DNA of 64,000 bases from Lactifluus volemus. Its lineage: Eukaryota > Basidiomycota > Agaricomycetes > Russulales > Russulaceae. Position numbers and translations under genes: made by a program. The notes beneath the pieces are model-generated. The model was not told the origin of the DNA. It worked only from the letters and a program-made list of their open reading frames with translations, and searched no databases. Location of the stretch: NCBI GenBank assembly GCA_022376515.1, contig WTXI01000017.1, positions 248,001 to 312,000 of the forward strand, in the 5' to 3' direction. This document shows, piece by piece, positions 1 to 12,009 of this stretch (position 1 is its first letter; each line of letters opens with the position of its first letter).

Positions 1-1137
1 TTCCCAAGATTCAGTCAAAGGAGGGGGTTGACCCCAAAAGAAGGACCAGAAGTCACCATTTCCCGAGCACCTTACCTATCCTCACACTATCGCTCGGTCA
101 TTATCTCAATGTACCTATACACGATTCCTTGATGCTGCGTTTTGATCCCTTCTAGACCGAATTGCGTGTCCAATTGGTATAACTATTGCTGTTTGTTAGC
201 CGAGTCACCTTCTCATTTAGGATGCTGAAGAAGTACACGACTGATAAATGCGTTCCAAAGCAATCGAATCGCTTTAAGTGACTGAATTCTCGGGTTGCGA
301 GCAGCCATCGCGTGGCTAGGCAGCAGCGTATAGCGGTCAGTGGTCGCGACGGGCCGGTGATTGAGTAAAAATCATCACGTGCCATTTCTTTAGGAGGGGC
401 TAGGCCTCAGGGCACAGCGCCGCCAAGGCGCGCAAAGCAATGGAGTAGCCTGTATACACAACACGAAAAACAAAAATGATGAGCGACAGACAACCCTTCG
501 AATCGAACTGATCGGTGGTTGTAAGCGAGGTTCCAGCTTTCTTGAAAGGCCAGTCACTGGATCTTGGAGGAACATGATATGAGAGAGAAGAGAAAGATCC
601 CGCCTCCCTGTGGTGTACACCAAAGGTTGGTGGACAGTTTGTTCGCCATTGATTGTGGACGGATGATGATGCGTGGACGTTACAAACCCCCTCTTGTGTC
701 GTGATTTTCCTATCATCTATGATCGTTAGCTTGTACTTTGGAGAAATTGAGTCGAAAACAGTACCAACCGTATTGAAGCTTCGCTTGTGGACATAGCAAG
801 GGTCCCCCAGTCTGGACTTTCTGCGTGACTGGTGACTGACCGCTTTGTAGTGGAAGAGCGCATGCTCTACTGCAACCTTCGGCTACACTGACACGAGACG
901 TAGCACACAAGCCCTCAGCCTCAGAGGGCCCGGAAGGGGGGCGTTGATATGCCAAGTGGCTCGATGATATGGCGGTGGAGATTAAATAGAAAAGGATAGG
1001 ATGACTTCGACTTACGACTGCATGCTACTGCATCTTCAAATACAAGTTCGTATCGATACGGTGTGACAGCTACAGAAGGAGGAATGGGACGGAGGTTGCA
1101 ACCGCTTAGCTAAGAAAAAAGGAAGAGGGGCAGAGAG

Positions 1138-1385
1138 ACGTACATCCCACCAACCAGTAAAAAACAGGCCAGGACTCGTCGCGGCACAGTGAGCGACGTA
1201 CTCGACGGAGAAGAGTGGAATGAGGCTGGTCTCGAGGCTGAATCAAAGGGCCTCCCGGCAAGGAGTGGAACACGGGCATGGCCTCCAGTATGGCGACGAG
1301 CGGGGGGAAAGATATTAGCGCGGTGGCAAGAACGTGCACAAGCACTGTCGTGGGCGACGAGCCGCTCAAGCAGGTTGTAGAGGGT
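1138..1385 (-). pseudogene. Kv-type potassium channel fragment (S1-S2), unit 0
   Basis: Read on minus, one frame gives a hydrophobic S1-like helix (VLVHVLATALISFPPLV followed by an acidic residue and PVFHSLPGG). After a frame change comes an S2-like stretch (ETSLIPLFSVEYVAHC). This order and spacing fit the first two membrane helices of fungal voltage-gated K+ channels. The frame change, the missing remaining helices and the lack of a pore signature make it a relic. The assignment rests on remembered family features, not a search. Confidence 0.5.
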
Positions 1386-2364
1386 TCGGAGGGGAGATGA
1401 CGCCAATTCGGGAAGGTGCACTTCATCGTGGGAATTTCGAGATCAGGTGCGTGAGCGATCCTCCCGCCGCCGCCGGGCTGACTGGGCGCAACATTCCCGC
1501 GCCTTTCTCCCAATGCCCGACGACAGTCCTCTGCCAGTTTTCACTCCAAAAATAAAAATTTAGAATGACATTCCAGAATATTTCATTTCATAAACAAATC
1601 TATGTCTTTTCAATAACCTTTTCATCTGCAGAAGCGAACAGTCACTTCACAGTTTGCAGAGTGTATCTTGGCTTATTTTACCGAGTTGGTCGTTCTCAAG
1701 TTTTGTCCAACGCAAGCTCATGTGGAGAGGCATCTAACCCATTCATGGATTACCTCAACCGACACGACTAGTGCGACCATGACAAATGTCGATCTTTTCC
1801 AGGCCTACCGCGACTGTAACAAAGCGTGGGTTCGTCCATTGTATCCGTCGCATGCCAGCTGCTTCTTGAGATAGAGATATGCAAGACCGACTGCCTCGCC
1901 GATAGATATTAACCATGAACGCTACTATTGTATTGTCTTCTGCCTACCCTCAGAACCCCATCGTTCATGCAGCAAGTTCCATTCACAATCCCAACCAAGG
2001 GTGTCAGCACTCGGACGATCGCAGTTGCCACGCCAGATCAAATGACACGTGAGGACGGGATGTGTAGTTTCTCCCCCATTGGACCACCAGTCGGCCAGCG
2101 TTCATTGCGTTTATAGCACATGGGCGTTCATATCGAAAGCGATCGGAACATTAAGCCGCAATTTCCAAAGAAATTGCTAAAAGGAAGGGAACGAATGGCG
2201 GGTGTCACCGGACAGACGAGCGCGGTCGCAATCTCGCATCCAAAGACATGTGAGGTTTGGACACCCGAACAGTTCAAATCGTTCCATAGGAGTGGTGAGG
2301 CTTGTACAAGTCCAGAAAGACTCCTTCAGGTTCCTGATGGCTCACTGCCTAGCTAACGCCCAGG

Positions 2365-2669
2365 TTGCTCGATCCAGGTTCTCGCACGACACTCGTCCCC
2401 TATGCTCGGGAACGCTACATTGAGAACTACAAGGCGATGTCTGCGGTGGACAAGCTGTACGTGAGCACGCCACCTCCCATCGTGTGGGCGCGAGTACTGG
2501 GCTCGAAGTTCTCAACGAGCTCGACGCGTTCAAGGCGGGCATCCTAGGTGCAACAGGTGGACAATCCAGTACCCCTAGCAGCCCGGGATTCTTATGGGAT
2601 ACAGTTTCCAGAGGTGTGGAGACGGTCGTTGGTGGGCTCAGGTTGCTGAGGCTATGGGGAGTGGTTTGA
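2365..2669 (+). pseudogene. COQ6 C-terminal fragment, unit 0
   Basis: Two overlapping frames together give the C-terminus of the mitochondrial FAD-dependent monooxygenase of ubiquinone synthesis (PYARERYIENYKAMSAVDKLY, then a frame change, then STGLEVLNELDAFKAGI). In COQ6 this segment follows the FAD-binding GD motif, which is absent here. A 3' splice-like site (CTAAC..CAG) precedes it. The frameshift near 2480 and the missing N-terminal domains mean it cannot encode an enzyme. Confidence 0.6.
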
Positions 2670-3659
2670 AGTCGGCCGCGGGGCGCGCGCTAGAGCAGCT
2701 TGCGACAGCATCCGTGCCTGGCGCTGATCGAAAATCATGAATTGATTTTGCAGAGATGGAGCATGGATTGAGGTTGCCATGATGCGAGCTATTTTTTGCC
2801 CTGGGAGATGGCTGGGCGTGAATGTGGGCTTTACGAATGGCCGTTGAGGGTTAGTACTTTTGATTGCTGTTGACTTGCACTTGCCCTTCAAGTTTGGGGT
2901 TGCCATGCCATCCCCACTATTTTGCTCAGGCAGTTCAGCAGGAGGTGCAAAGGGAAATGAGAGACACTGAGAGGGCACATTCAGTTGAGAATCTGAATGT
3001 TGTGAAAACATGATGGTGCCATAGCCACTTCATGAAGATCCAGGAATGAACTGGTGGACGTGGCAGGGGCTGCACAGGCTAGCAGCCCGGGATGATATGC
3101 CAATGTCAAGATGGCTGCATTAGCTGGAGGCAATAGGGCAACTCGAAGAGCGACTCAGAGGCATCAGTCCACCCACCATTGAGGGGGAAACTGGGGGTAA
3201 TCTCAAGCTCGAGCCACTTGGCTCTCTTTATAACCGTCTCGGTTTTAATGGTGCCATGTGGGTACAAGGATGCGAGGTAGTAATTGTGTGCAAACAATCA
3301 CATGAATAGGTCTTAATAATGCGGTGTTTACTTCGACTTCGTCTAGACTCAACGCGATGCGCGACTCGTTTGTATCGTGGGAGCGTGTTACTAATCGGTG
3401 TTTCACACTGCCCGGTCCGAGTTCATGAGCGTTGATGAAAATACGGGCAGTGAGCGAGTGTTCCATGTGGTGGCAACAATATAGAGTCAAGGCAGCCGCG
3501 GAATGGGTAATGTTTCACACGAATTGGAAATTCTCCGAGGTGCTCTGCCTATAAGTACTATAACCCCCCCAGCCTGAGCTAGCTCATCCTATAAAATTTC
3601 CCGCTCATCCCATCTCATCAACCCAAGCCCTCGAAATACCCCAACAATTCATCCAGCCC

Positions 3660-3948
3660 ATGCGATCCCAACCTCACCCAGGGACTAATGTTACACGTAT
3701 GCCCTTCTTCAACAGGTCTACACACATGCACATAGGTTAACTGCCTTATAGGAAGGGCCCTGTCTTTCATTTACTTCTTTCACAAACACAGATCCCACCG
3801 AAAGCTAAGCGCAATAACTCAGAAAACTCAGTCAGAGCCGCAAATTGGCGAAACTGGGGGTTCTGTCGTCGCAAAAATTCCGTCAGATACGGCCGAACGG
3901 AATCTCACTTGGAAGGAATGGTGTCAGATGTGGGAGGGCCGACAGTGA
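3660..3948 (+). CDS. Small spliced array protein, unit 1 copy (77 aa)
   Basis: Exons 3660-3696 and 3752-3948 are joined across a 55-nt intron. The intron starts GTATGCCC, has TTAAC near its end and finishes CTTATAG. The junction codon is split C|GA (Arg). The product begins MRSQPHPGTNVTR and ends with NLTWKEWCQMWEGRQ. It is basic with no membrane helix and no recognised domain. The start is the first ATG of exon 1, about 110 nt after a TATAAGTA box. The same gene structure is intact in seven other units. The tail AERNLTWKEW loosely recalls LTWxE(Y/F) motifs of some fungal mitochondrial membrane proteins, but that is too weak to name a function. Confidence 0.65.
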
Positions 3949-5269
3949 CTTCCCGATATTCAGTTAAAGGAGGGTTGCCTCCAACAGGAGGGCCAGAAGT
4001 TACAGTACCTTACCTGTCCTCCACGCCGTCACTTTGTCTTTATCTATATACAAGCCTTGATGCTGCGTTTCGACCCTTCCAGACCGCATTGCGTGTCTAA
4101 TTGCTATAACTATCGCCATTGGTTAGCCGAGTCAACATCTCATTACGGTGCTGAAGAAGTACACGACCGATACACGCATCCCAAAGCCATGCTTCAATAG
4201 AATCACTTTAGGTGTTTGAATTCTCGCGTTGCGAGCTGCCATCTGTCTATGACTAGGCAGCAGGGCGGTCAGAGGTATGGTCGCGTGCCCTAACGCATAC
4301 TGAAAAAGCTTTTGAACACCCAGACACGAGCCAACACGATCTTGAAAACTTTCCCTCTGCTGTGTTTTAAAGAAATTCTGTTGTGTGAAGACGGCATCAT
4401 CTCGTCGTCGTTTGCGTATAGTGATTTCGACCTTCGCCCACTTGCGGTACGACGGACCGGACGGGTAAAGACGTCACGTGCCATTTCGGCTGTGAGAGAG
4501 GGCCTTAAAGGTGGCTGTGCCTCTCCAACGTTTGAGACAAGGGCTGTAACGATGGTGCACCTCCGGCCCTGTCAGTAGCCAATAAAAACACCAGCTCAGG
4601 TTGGATCATCCTAAGCCAGGCTAGAATCTAGGCCCCGGCAATATATGGGTATACGGTCTGCTGGATCGGTGTGAATCCTCGTCCTTGAAACGGTTGTATG
4701 TGCATTACGGCAGTCTTTAGAGAGAACGCAGGGCTGCCAAGGGGGGCAGGGGATTGGAAATGAGGAGGAGCAAGGTACCAGTTCTCTTTACAAGTCAGGC
4801 AGCTTAGTTTGCGCAAGTAGGTATCTGGAAGGAAACGATGAATGATGTTGGTCGGACAGCTTGTAATTTGCCATGATTGTCGAGAACAGTACCGACCGTA
4901 TTGAAGTTTCGATGGTGGCATCATTGAAAGGCCCCCTAGTCAGGACTGTCGGCGTGGCTCTACTTTTTTGTGGTAGGAGGAAGAGCGCATGTTCTACTGT
5001 AACCGTCGGCTGCACTGACACAAGATGTAGCATGCAAGCCCTCATGCCTCAGAGGCTGGGAAGGGTGGCTTTGATATGCACTTAATTTCACTGAATGTGG
5101 TGTGATGTGGTTATGGTCATGGTATAAAGAAAACTAAGATGTCTTCGACTTACGGCTGCATGCTACGGTATCGTTAATCATAAGTTCGTACTGACAGGGT
5201 GTGACAGCTACAGTAGAAGGACGTTTCAGCCGCTTAGCAGCCTAAAGAAAGGAAGAGGAAACGGAGAGA

Positions 5270-5507
5270 CGCACATCCCACCCAACCAAAAAAAGCAGAC
5301 CAGGAATAATTCGTCGTGGCACAGCGAGCGACGTACTCGACGTTGAAGGGCGGCACGAGGCTGGACTCGAGGCTGAATCAAAAAGGCCCCCGGCAAGGAG
5401 TGGAACACGGTCACGGTCTCCAGTATGATGAAGAGAGAAAGTGATGAGGGAAGAACATGCACAAGCACCGCCGCGGGCGACGAGTTGGGCCGCTCGAGCA
5501 GGAAGGG
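5270..5507 (-). pseudogene. Kv-type potassium channel fragment, unit 1
   Basis: Minus-strand reading gives an S1-like helix (LERPNSSPAAVLVHVLPSSL) and, in another frame, an S2-like stretch (SLVPPFNVEYVARCATTNYS, then FFGWVG). The frame changes between the two helices as in unit 0. The rest of a channel is not visible. Confidence 0.5.
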
Positions 5508-6402
5508 TGCTCTTGATCGTGGGAATTTAGAGATCGGGAGTGCGATCCTCCCTCCGCGGCAGACTGACTCTGGGCGCAACCTTTCTCCCAATGCCCGACG
5601 ACAGTCCTCTGTCAGTTTTCACACCAAAAAACTACATGTCTGCAAAATATTTCATTTCGTAAACGAGTCTCTGTCTTTTCAACAAAACGTTTCATCTGCC
5701 GAGGATCAGTCACTACACAATTTGTAGAGTGCGTCTTGGCTTGTTTTGCCGAGTTGGTCGTTGTGGAGATGCATCTAACGCACTTATCACCTCAACAGAC
5801 CCGACTAGTACGACCGTGACAAATGTCGATCTTTTCCAGGCCTACCGCGGCTGCAAGAATGCGTGGGTTGGTCTAATCGCTCCCTTGTATCCGTCGCGTG
5901 CTAACTGCTTCTTGAGATAGAGATATGCAAGGCCGACTGCCTCACCGCTAGATATCAACCGACGCTACTATCGCCTTGTGCCTATCCTCAGAAACACCAC
6001 CGTTCATGCAGCACGTTCCATTATCAATCTCAACCGGGGTCAGCACTCGGACGATCGCAGTTGCCAAATGAAAAGTGAGGACGGGATGCGCAGTTTCTCC
6101 ACCGTTGGGCCAACAAGTCGGCTTGCGTTCGTTGCGATTTTAGCAAGCTCATACTCATTTTTGGTGCGTCGCTCCACGTGGGCGTAAACGATCGAAACAT
6201 TAAGCCGCAATTTCCAGAGATAATTACCAAGATAAAGGAACGAATGGCGGGTGTGTCTCCGGACAGACAAGCGCGGTCGCAATCTCGCATCCAAAGACAT
6301 GTGAGGTTTGGACACCCGAACATTTCAAATCATTCGATAGGAGCGGTGAGGCTTGTAAGATTCGTTCAGGTTCATGATGGCCTACTGCCTAGCTAACGCA
6401 AA

Positions 6403-6795
6403 GGTCACTCGACTCAGGTACTCGCACGACACTCGTCCGGTACTCTCGGGAACGCTACTTTGAGAACCACAAGATAATGTCTGCGGTGGACAAGTTGCAC
6501 AAAGCTGTACGCGAGCACGGCACCTCCCATCGTGTGGACGCGCAGTACTGGGCTCGAAGTTCTCAACGAGCTCGGCGCGTTCAAGCCCGGTATCCTAGGT
6601 GCCGCAGGTGGACAATCTAGTACCCTCGACAGCCCGGGATTCTTATGGGACACAGCTGCCAGAAGTGTGGAGATGGTCATTGGTGAGGCTCAGGTTGCCC
6701 AGTCTGTGGGGAGCGGTTTGAAGTCGGCCGCGGGGCGCGTGCTACAGCAGCTTGCGACAGCAGTATCTGGGCCTGGTACTGATCGAAAAATATGA
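6403..6795 (+). pseudogene. COQ6 C-terminal fragment, unit 1
   Basis: The first frame reads RERYFENHKIMSAVDKLHK. An extra A in TTGCACAAAGC shifts it, and the correct continuation (STGLEVLNELGAFKPGILGA) lies in the next frame up to a stop at 6793. A longer tail (WDTAARSVEMVIGEAQVAQ and onwards) follows the family end and is shared by all units. It is a relic because of the frameshift and the absent FAD domains. Confidence 0.65.
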
Positions 6796-7559
6796 GTTGA
6801 TTTTGCAGAGATGGAGCATGGATTGAGGTTACCGTGATGCGAGCCATTGTTTCGCTGGGAGATGGCTCTCGCTTCGGTATCGCGTGTAGGAAGTATGGTG
6901 GAAGTGAATGAAAGATCTGTGGGCGCGAATGTGGCTTAAGGAATCGCCCTGATAGCATGACCTTGATCGCTCGTGTGGTAACTTACCTGATCAAGGCTGA
7001 TACTGAGTGGACTGAAAGTAATGCAATACCTTTTTAGATTTGATTCTAGCTTACTAGTCGGGAGATCCATTGACAAACCTTTTATAACTTATAAGATGCA
7101 TCATCACTAGTAAACATGTAAATACATTACTCAATCACGTTGGATGTGGCGAGAGGAGGGTGGAGCCAGTGGACCGGGAAAATCGCAAGCAGCTCACTGG
7201 TGTGAGATTTGGGTACATTATGGAGCGGTGCTTACTAGTACTGCTTCAGTACTGCTTCATTTCTCGGTTCGTCACCCGACAGTTTGGCGGCCTGGTCCGG
7301 CGATAACTTATTCGGAGAGCTAATTCAAAAAAAATAAAAATTTCCGGAGTGCCAAGTAAACCGAACCGAGCGCTTCCAAGTGGCTATAATTCAAGGAAAA
7401 AGGAGAAAGCAAGATTCCCTGCAATTCCGGTCGAGCATATATAGTCGAGCATATACGAGAACTTCCTAGCATCACCCTATTATTTTTTCCCGCTCACCTC
7501 ATACCATACCAACCAAGTCCTCATAACACCTACCCTATCCCCAACAATTCATACAGCCT

Positions 7560-7848
7560 ATGCCATCGCAAACTCACTCAAGGACTAATGTCGCACGTAT
7601 GCCCTTCTCCAACAGGTCTACACATACGCACCTGGGTTAACTGCCTCATAGGAAGGGCCCTTTCTTTCTTCCCCTTCTTTCACAAAGACAGATCCCACCA
7701 AAAACCAAGCGAGATAACTCAGAAATCTCGGTCAGAGCCGCAAAGTGGCGAAGCTAGCGCTTCTGTCGTCGCGGAAATTCCGTCAGATACGGCCGAACGG
7801 AATCTCACGTGGAAGGAATGGTGTCAGATGTGGGAGGGCCGACGGTGA
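7560..7848 (+). CDS. Small spliced array protein, unit 2 copy (77 aa)
   Basis: Exons are 7560-7596 and 7652-7848. The intron runs GTATGCCC to CTCATAG with a TTAAC branch-like site. The product starts MPSQTHSRTNVARRALSF and ends NLTWKEWCQMWEGRR. It differs from the unit 1 product by many substitutions but by no frameshift. It keeps the segment SVVAEIPSDTAERN that units 4, 6 and 7 lack in part. Function is unknown. Confidence 0.65.
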
Positions 7849-8984
7849 CTTCCCGAGATTCAGTCAATGGAGGGGGTTGCCTCCCACAGGAGCCCGAGCA
7901 CTTTACCTATTCCTTCACTGTCGCTCGGTCTTTATCTCAATGTACTTATACACGAGTCCTGATGATGCGTTTTGATACTTCTAGACCGCATTGCGTGTCT
8001 AATCGCTATAACTATCGCCGTTGGTTAGCAGAGCAACCGCTTCATTCATGGTGCTAAGGAAGTACACAACGTCCCATGCCATGTTTCAATCGAATCACTT
8101 TATGTAATTGAATTCTCGAGTTGGGAGTAGCCATTGGTCTGTGCGAAGTCGTTTGCAAAGCTAAACCGGGAGGGCGTGAATATTCAGCAACAAAAGCACG
8201 GGTTGGTCAGTCGTAGTAAGCGACGGCAACGGCTGGTGATTGAGTAAAAACGTCACGTGCCCTTTCTTTAGCTCAGGTCGTACAATCCTAGGGCCTAGTC
8301 CCAAAATGGACAATTTCTTCCCCCACGATTTTTTGCTTCTAGTTGCAAGGGTTGTGCTTCATGAAAAGGCTGTGTTCGGAGCGAGTGCAGTGCCGCCAAG
8401 GGGGTTGTAAGCGAGGTTCCAAAGATCAGTCTCCGGCATGGACACCAAAGGTCGGGGGACAGTTTGCTCGCCATTGATTGTTGACGGATGATAACGCCGA
8501 TGTTAGAAACTCCCTGTTGTGTATCATCTATTATAGTTAGCTTGTACTTTGGCGTGAAGGTGTCGAAAACAAGACCAACCGTATTGAGGGTTCGCTGGTG
8601 GCACCTTACAAGGGTCCCCCAGTCCGGACTTTCGGCGTGACTGGTTGCTTTGTGTAGTAGGAGAGGGAGCAGTGGAAGAGAGCATGTTCTACTGCAACCC
8701 TTGGCTGCACTGACACGAGACATAACATGCAAGCCTTCATGCCTCAGAGGGCTGGGAAGGACTCCGAAGGAGGGCTTTGATATGCCAAGTGGTTCGATGT
8801 TGATATGATTATAGAGATTATATAGAGAAGGATAAGATGCCTTCAACTTTTCGACTGCATGCTACTGCATCTTCAATCGCAAGTTCGTACCGACACGGTG
8901 TGACAGCTATAGTAGCAGGAAGGGGACAGACGTTGCAGCCGCTTAGCAGCCTAAAAAAAAGGAAGAGGAGACAGAGAGACGTAC

Positions 8985-9225
8985 ATCCACCCAACCCAAA
9001 GTAGCAGACCAGGAATAACTCGTCGCGGCACAGCGAGCGTCGTACTCAACAGTGAAGAGCGGAATGAGGTTGGTCTCGAGGCTGAATCAAAGGGCCCCCG
9101 CCGGCAAGGAGTGGAACTCGGGCATAGTCTCCAGTATGGTGACGAGCGGGGAGAAAGTGTGGCAAGAACGTGCACAAGCACCGCCGTGGGCGACGAGTTG
9201 GGCCGCTCGAGCAGGAAGGTGCTCT
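8985..9225 (-). pseudogene. Kv-type potassium channel fragment, unit 2
   Basis: Minus-strand S1-like (LERPNSSPTAVLVHVLATLS) and S2-like segments lie in different frames, with the same layout as in the other units. It shows only the first two helices. Confidence 0.5.
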
Positions 9226-9762
9226 TGATCGTGGGAATTTCGAGATCGGGAGTGCGATCCTCCCGCCAGCAGACTGACTCCCGATGCCCGACCACAGTCC
9301 TCTGCCAGTTTTCACTCTGAAAGACTACAAAGAGATTTCAGAATATTTCATAAACAAATATATGTCTTTTCAATAAACCTTTCATCTGCAGAAGCGAGCA
9401 GTCACTTCACAGTTTGCAGAGTGCGTCTTGGCTTGTTTTGCCGAGTTGGTCGTTCTCAAGTTTTGTCCAACTCGAGCCCATCGCGGAAAGGCATCTAACA
9501 CATTTATGGATTACCTCAACTGACCCGACTAGTACGACCGTGACAAATGTCGATTTTTTCCAGGCCTACCGCGACTGCAAGAAAGCGTGGGTTCGTCTAT
9601 GCGCTCCCTTGTATCCGTCGCATGCTGACTACTTCTTGAGATAGAGATATGCGAGGCCGACTGCCTCGCCGATAGATATCAACTAACGCTCTATTGCCTT
9701 CTGCCTATCCTCAGAAACCCCACCGTTCATGCAGCAAGTTCCATTAACAATCCCAGCCAGGG

Positions 9763-10124
9763 GTCAGTACGTGTCAAAATCCTTCTCCCAGTCTCAGAAG
9801 GCTTGCATTTCACGCCCCGTACAACTGAAGGCCGCGGTGCAATTTATGCTCGACCTATGCCACAATTCCGCTCAGTTTACCCTCTACATACTCCGTCCTC
9901 GCTCATGGCACTCAACTTCCTCAACTTCCTCTCCATTCCCATCATTCTCATTTCTCGTTTCAGAGTAGCCTGAGGAGAAGGCAGTGAGTGCTTTTTGGAG
10001 ATTTATCTTCCAATATGATAGTAATTTGGGAAGACAAGTCTCCAAAAGCATCATCTCTAACCTTCAGACTACTCGGCTAGATGCTGTTATCTCAAGCTAT
10101 CTTAGGGAGACGCGATATTCACAC
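9763..10124 (+). repeat. About 360-bp segment present only in units 2 and 6
   Basis: In most units GGGGTCAG is followed directly by CACGCGGACGATCGCAG. Here about 360 bp lies between these two pieces, from TACGTGTCAAAATCC to GATATTCACA. The same segment is at about 45909-46312 in unit 6, which also has an extra stretch of about 45 bp. It is either an insertion before those units diverged or an ancestral part lost in the other units. No coding sequence is recognised. Confidence 0.7.
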
Positions 10125-10499
10125 ACGGACTATCGCAGTTGCCACGCCAGATCAAATGACATGTGGGGACGGGATGTACAATTTCTCCACTTGGACCAAC
10201 AAGTCGGCTTGCATTCGTTGCGATTTCAGCAAGCTCATACTCATTTGTTGTGCGTCGCTCCACGTGGGCGTTCACATTGAAAGCGATCGGAACATTAAGC
10301 CGCAATTTCCAAAGAAACTGCCAAGGGGAAGGGAAAGAATGGCGGGTGTGCCACTGGACAGGCGAGCGCGGTCGCAATCTCACATCCAAAGACATGTGAT
10401 GTTTGGACACCCGAACATTTCAAATCATTCGATAGGAGTGGCGAGGCTTGTAAGATTCGTTCAGGTTCCTGATGGCCCACTGCCTAGCTAACGCAAAGG

Positions 10500-10795
10500 T
10501 TGCTCGACACAGGTTCTCACACGGCACTCGATCCCTACGCTCGGGAACGCTACTTTGAGAACCACAAGATGATGTCTGCGGTGGGCGAGTTGCACAAGCT
10601 GTACGCGAGCACGGCACCTCCCATCGTGTGGGCGCGCAATACTGGTCTCGAAGTTCTCAACGAGCTCGACGCGTTCAATCCGGGCATCCATCCTAGGTGC
10701 CACATGTGGACAATCCACTGCACCTAGCAGCCCGGGATTCTTATGGGACATAGTTGCCAGAGGTGTGCATTCGTGGGTGGGGCTCAGGTTGCCTC
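10500..10795 (+). pseudogene. COQ6 C-terminal fragment, unit 2
   Basis: One frame reads PYARERYFENHKMMSAVGEL then LHKLYASTAPPIVWARNTGL and EVLNELDAFNPGI without the extra A seen in unit 1. It is the best-preserved frame through this part among the units. It then shifts after an ATCCATCC duplication and is cut at about 10795 by a rearrangement. Only the C-terminal part of the enzyme is represented. Confidence 0.7.
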
Positions 10796-10799
10796 GTAT

Positions 10800-10975
10800 A
10801 CAAAATATATATTTCAGTGGATGTCCCGACTCGATCCTAAGCTAGAAGAAACTAAAAAGGTGTTGCATTATCTGCAAAACCAATTCTTGATTTTCGATCA
10901 GTACCAGGCCCAGATGCTGTCGCAAGCTGCTGTAGCGCGTGCCCCCCGGACGACTTCAAACCAGGCCTGAGAGTC
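10800..10975. repeat. Inverted copy of the COQ6 tail and unit tail
   Basis: The stretch from about 10868 to 10968 is the reverse complement of the COQ6-tail sequence seen at about 6716-6812 (the CAGCTTGCGACAGCA and GATCGAAAAT region). The preceding AAAAAGGTGTTGCATTA and GGATGTCCCGACTCGATCC are the reverse complement of unit-tail sequence like that at 7018-7080. The end of unit 2 is therefore inverted relative to the array, with some sequence lost. Confidence 0.75.
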
Positions 10976-11545
10976 AAGTCCGAATTTCCGAGTCTTTGCT
11001 TTCTGATTCCAAGGTTTGGTATCGGGTCCGACAATTTTGTGATACCCCTATGCCCGTACTGGTGAGTAGAAGATCTACGTCTGCACGACTCGGGGAAAGA
11101 CTTGGAAAAGTTGAGGGACAAATTTGTCCGCAGTAACGCACCTCCACCACTTGATCATACGTCTGCACAGATTTCACCATGGTCAGCATGATTAGTTCTA
11201 CTTCTGCATCTTGCATGTGCTTTGCGTTCTGCAATCGCCTTGCGTGAATGATCAGAAGGGAGGGGGTACACCTCTTGAGCCGAAATCACTTTCGAAAGCG
11301 CCACTTTCCGGCGCCGCTTACTATAAGGTCATTGGCAGCGGAGTTTGGAAAGGGGGATGGAACAACGAGGCAGGGACCGTACAGTAGGGTGAAAACTACT
11401 TAAAAAGGTATCTCGAATTGAAAATCCAGGGGTGCTCTGTCTATAAAGTCCCCCGCCAGCTCGCCCAATTAAATGTCCCGCTCATCCCATCTCATAAACC
11501 AAGCCCTCAAAACACCTACCCTATTCCCAACAATTCATAGAGCCC

Positions 11546-11834
11546 ATGCCATCCCAACCTCACCCAAGGACTAACATCGCACGTATGCCCCTCTCGAACA
11601 AGTCTACACACGTGCACATAGGCTAACTGATCTATAGGAAGGGCCCTGCCTTTCTTCCACTTCTTTCATAAAGACAGATCCCACCAGAAACCAAGCGAAA
11701 TAACTCAGAAAACTCAGTCAGTGCCGCAAATTGGCCAAACTGGGGGTTCTGTCGTCGCGGAAATTCCGTCAGAGACCGCCGAACGGAATCTCACGTGGAA
11801 GGAATGGTGTCAGATGTGGGAGGGCCGACGGTGA
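11546..11834 (+). CDS. Small spliced array protein, unit 3 copy (77 aa)
   Basis: Exons are 11546-11582 and 11638-11834. The intron runs GTATGCCC to TCTATAG and holds GCTAAC. The product begins MPSQPHPRTNIARRALPF and ends NLTWKEWCQMWEGRR. TATAAAG lies 104 nt upstream of the ATG. There is no frameshift or stop. Confidence 0.65.
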
Positions 11835-12009
11835 CTTCCCGAGATTCAGTCAAAGGAGGGGGTTGCCTCCAACAGGAGGGCCAGAAGTTACCACCCCCCG
11901 AGTCCTCCACGCAGCTTTGTCTTGCTATAATTATCGCTGTTGGTTAGCAGAGTCAACGTCTCATTACGGTGCTGAAGAAGTACACGACCGATACACACTG
12001 GAGCGAGAG

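Larger units (their letters stand above)
1..3540 (+). repeat. Tandem array unit 0 (5' end outside window)
   Basis: The window opens just after the stop codon of the small spliced gene seen in the other units. The first bases match the sequence after that stop at 3952, 7853, 11838, 14997, 40546, 43921, 48298, 52156 and 55181. Downstream come a stretch with no recognised gene (1-1130), a Kv-channel-like fragment on minus, a stretch conserved between units but not coding in any one frame (1400-2360), and a COQ6-like fragment on plus. The 2750-3540 tail has no recognised gene. It contains the AT-rich unit tail shared with 43000-43300 and 51000-51300. Confidence 0.85.
3541..7430 (+). repeat. Tandem array unit 1
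   Basis: About 3.9 kb. It contains the small spliced gene (3660-3948), a Kv-like fragment (5270-5507) and a COQ6-like fragment (6403-6795). Its central part (about 4270-5060) belongs to a variant shared with units 3, 5, 8 and 9 and differs from that of units 0, 2, 4, 6 and 7. TATAAGTA near 3550 and TATAAAA near 3590 precede the small gene. From 6800 to 7430 no gene is recognised. That stretch is the unit tail and the upstream region of the next unit. Confidence 0.85.
7431..11420 (+). repeat. Tandem array unit 2
   Basis: About 4.0 kb. It contains the small spliced gene (7560-7848), Kv-like (8985-9225) and COQ6-like (10500-10795) fragments, an extra segment shared only with unit 6 (9763-10124), and an inverted copy of its own tail (10800-10975). 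TATATA near 7436 precedes the gene. From 7850 to 8950 no gene is recognised. From 10980 to 11420 there is only unit-flank sequence. Confidence 0.85.

Noticed and set aside
3660..3948. Naming the small spliced protein as a mitochondrial import or ribosome factor (PAM17-like)
   Set aside because: Only a short LTWKEW stretch is reminiscent. No membrane helices or further motifs follow.
8295..8846. 183-codon minus open stretch in unit 2
   Set aside because: It is not preserved in sister units and has no family features.
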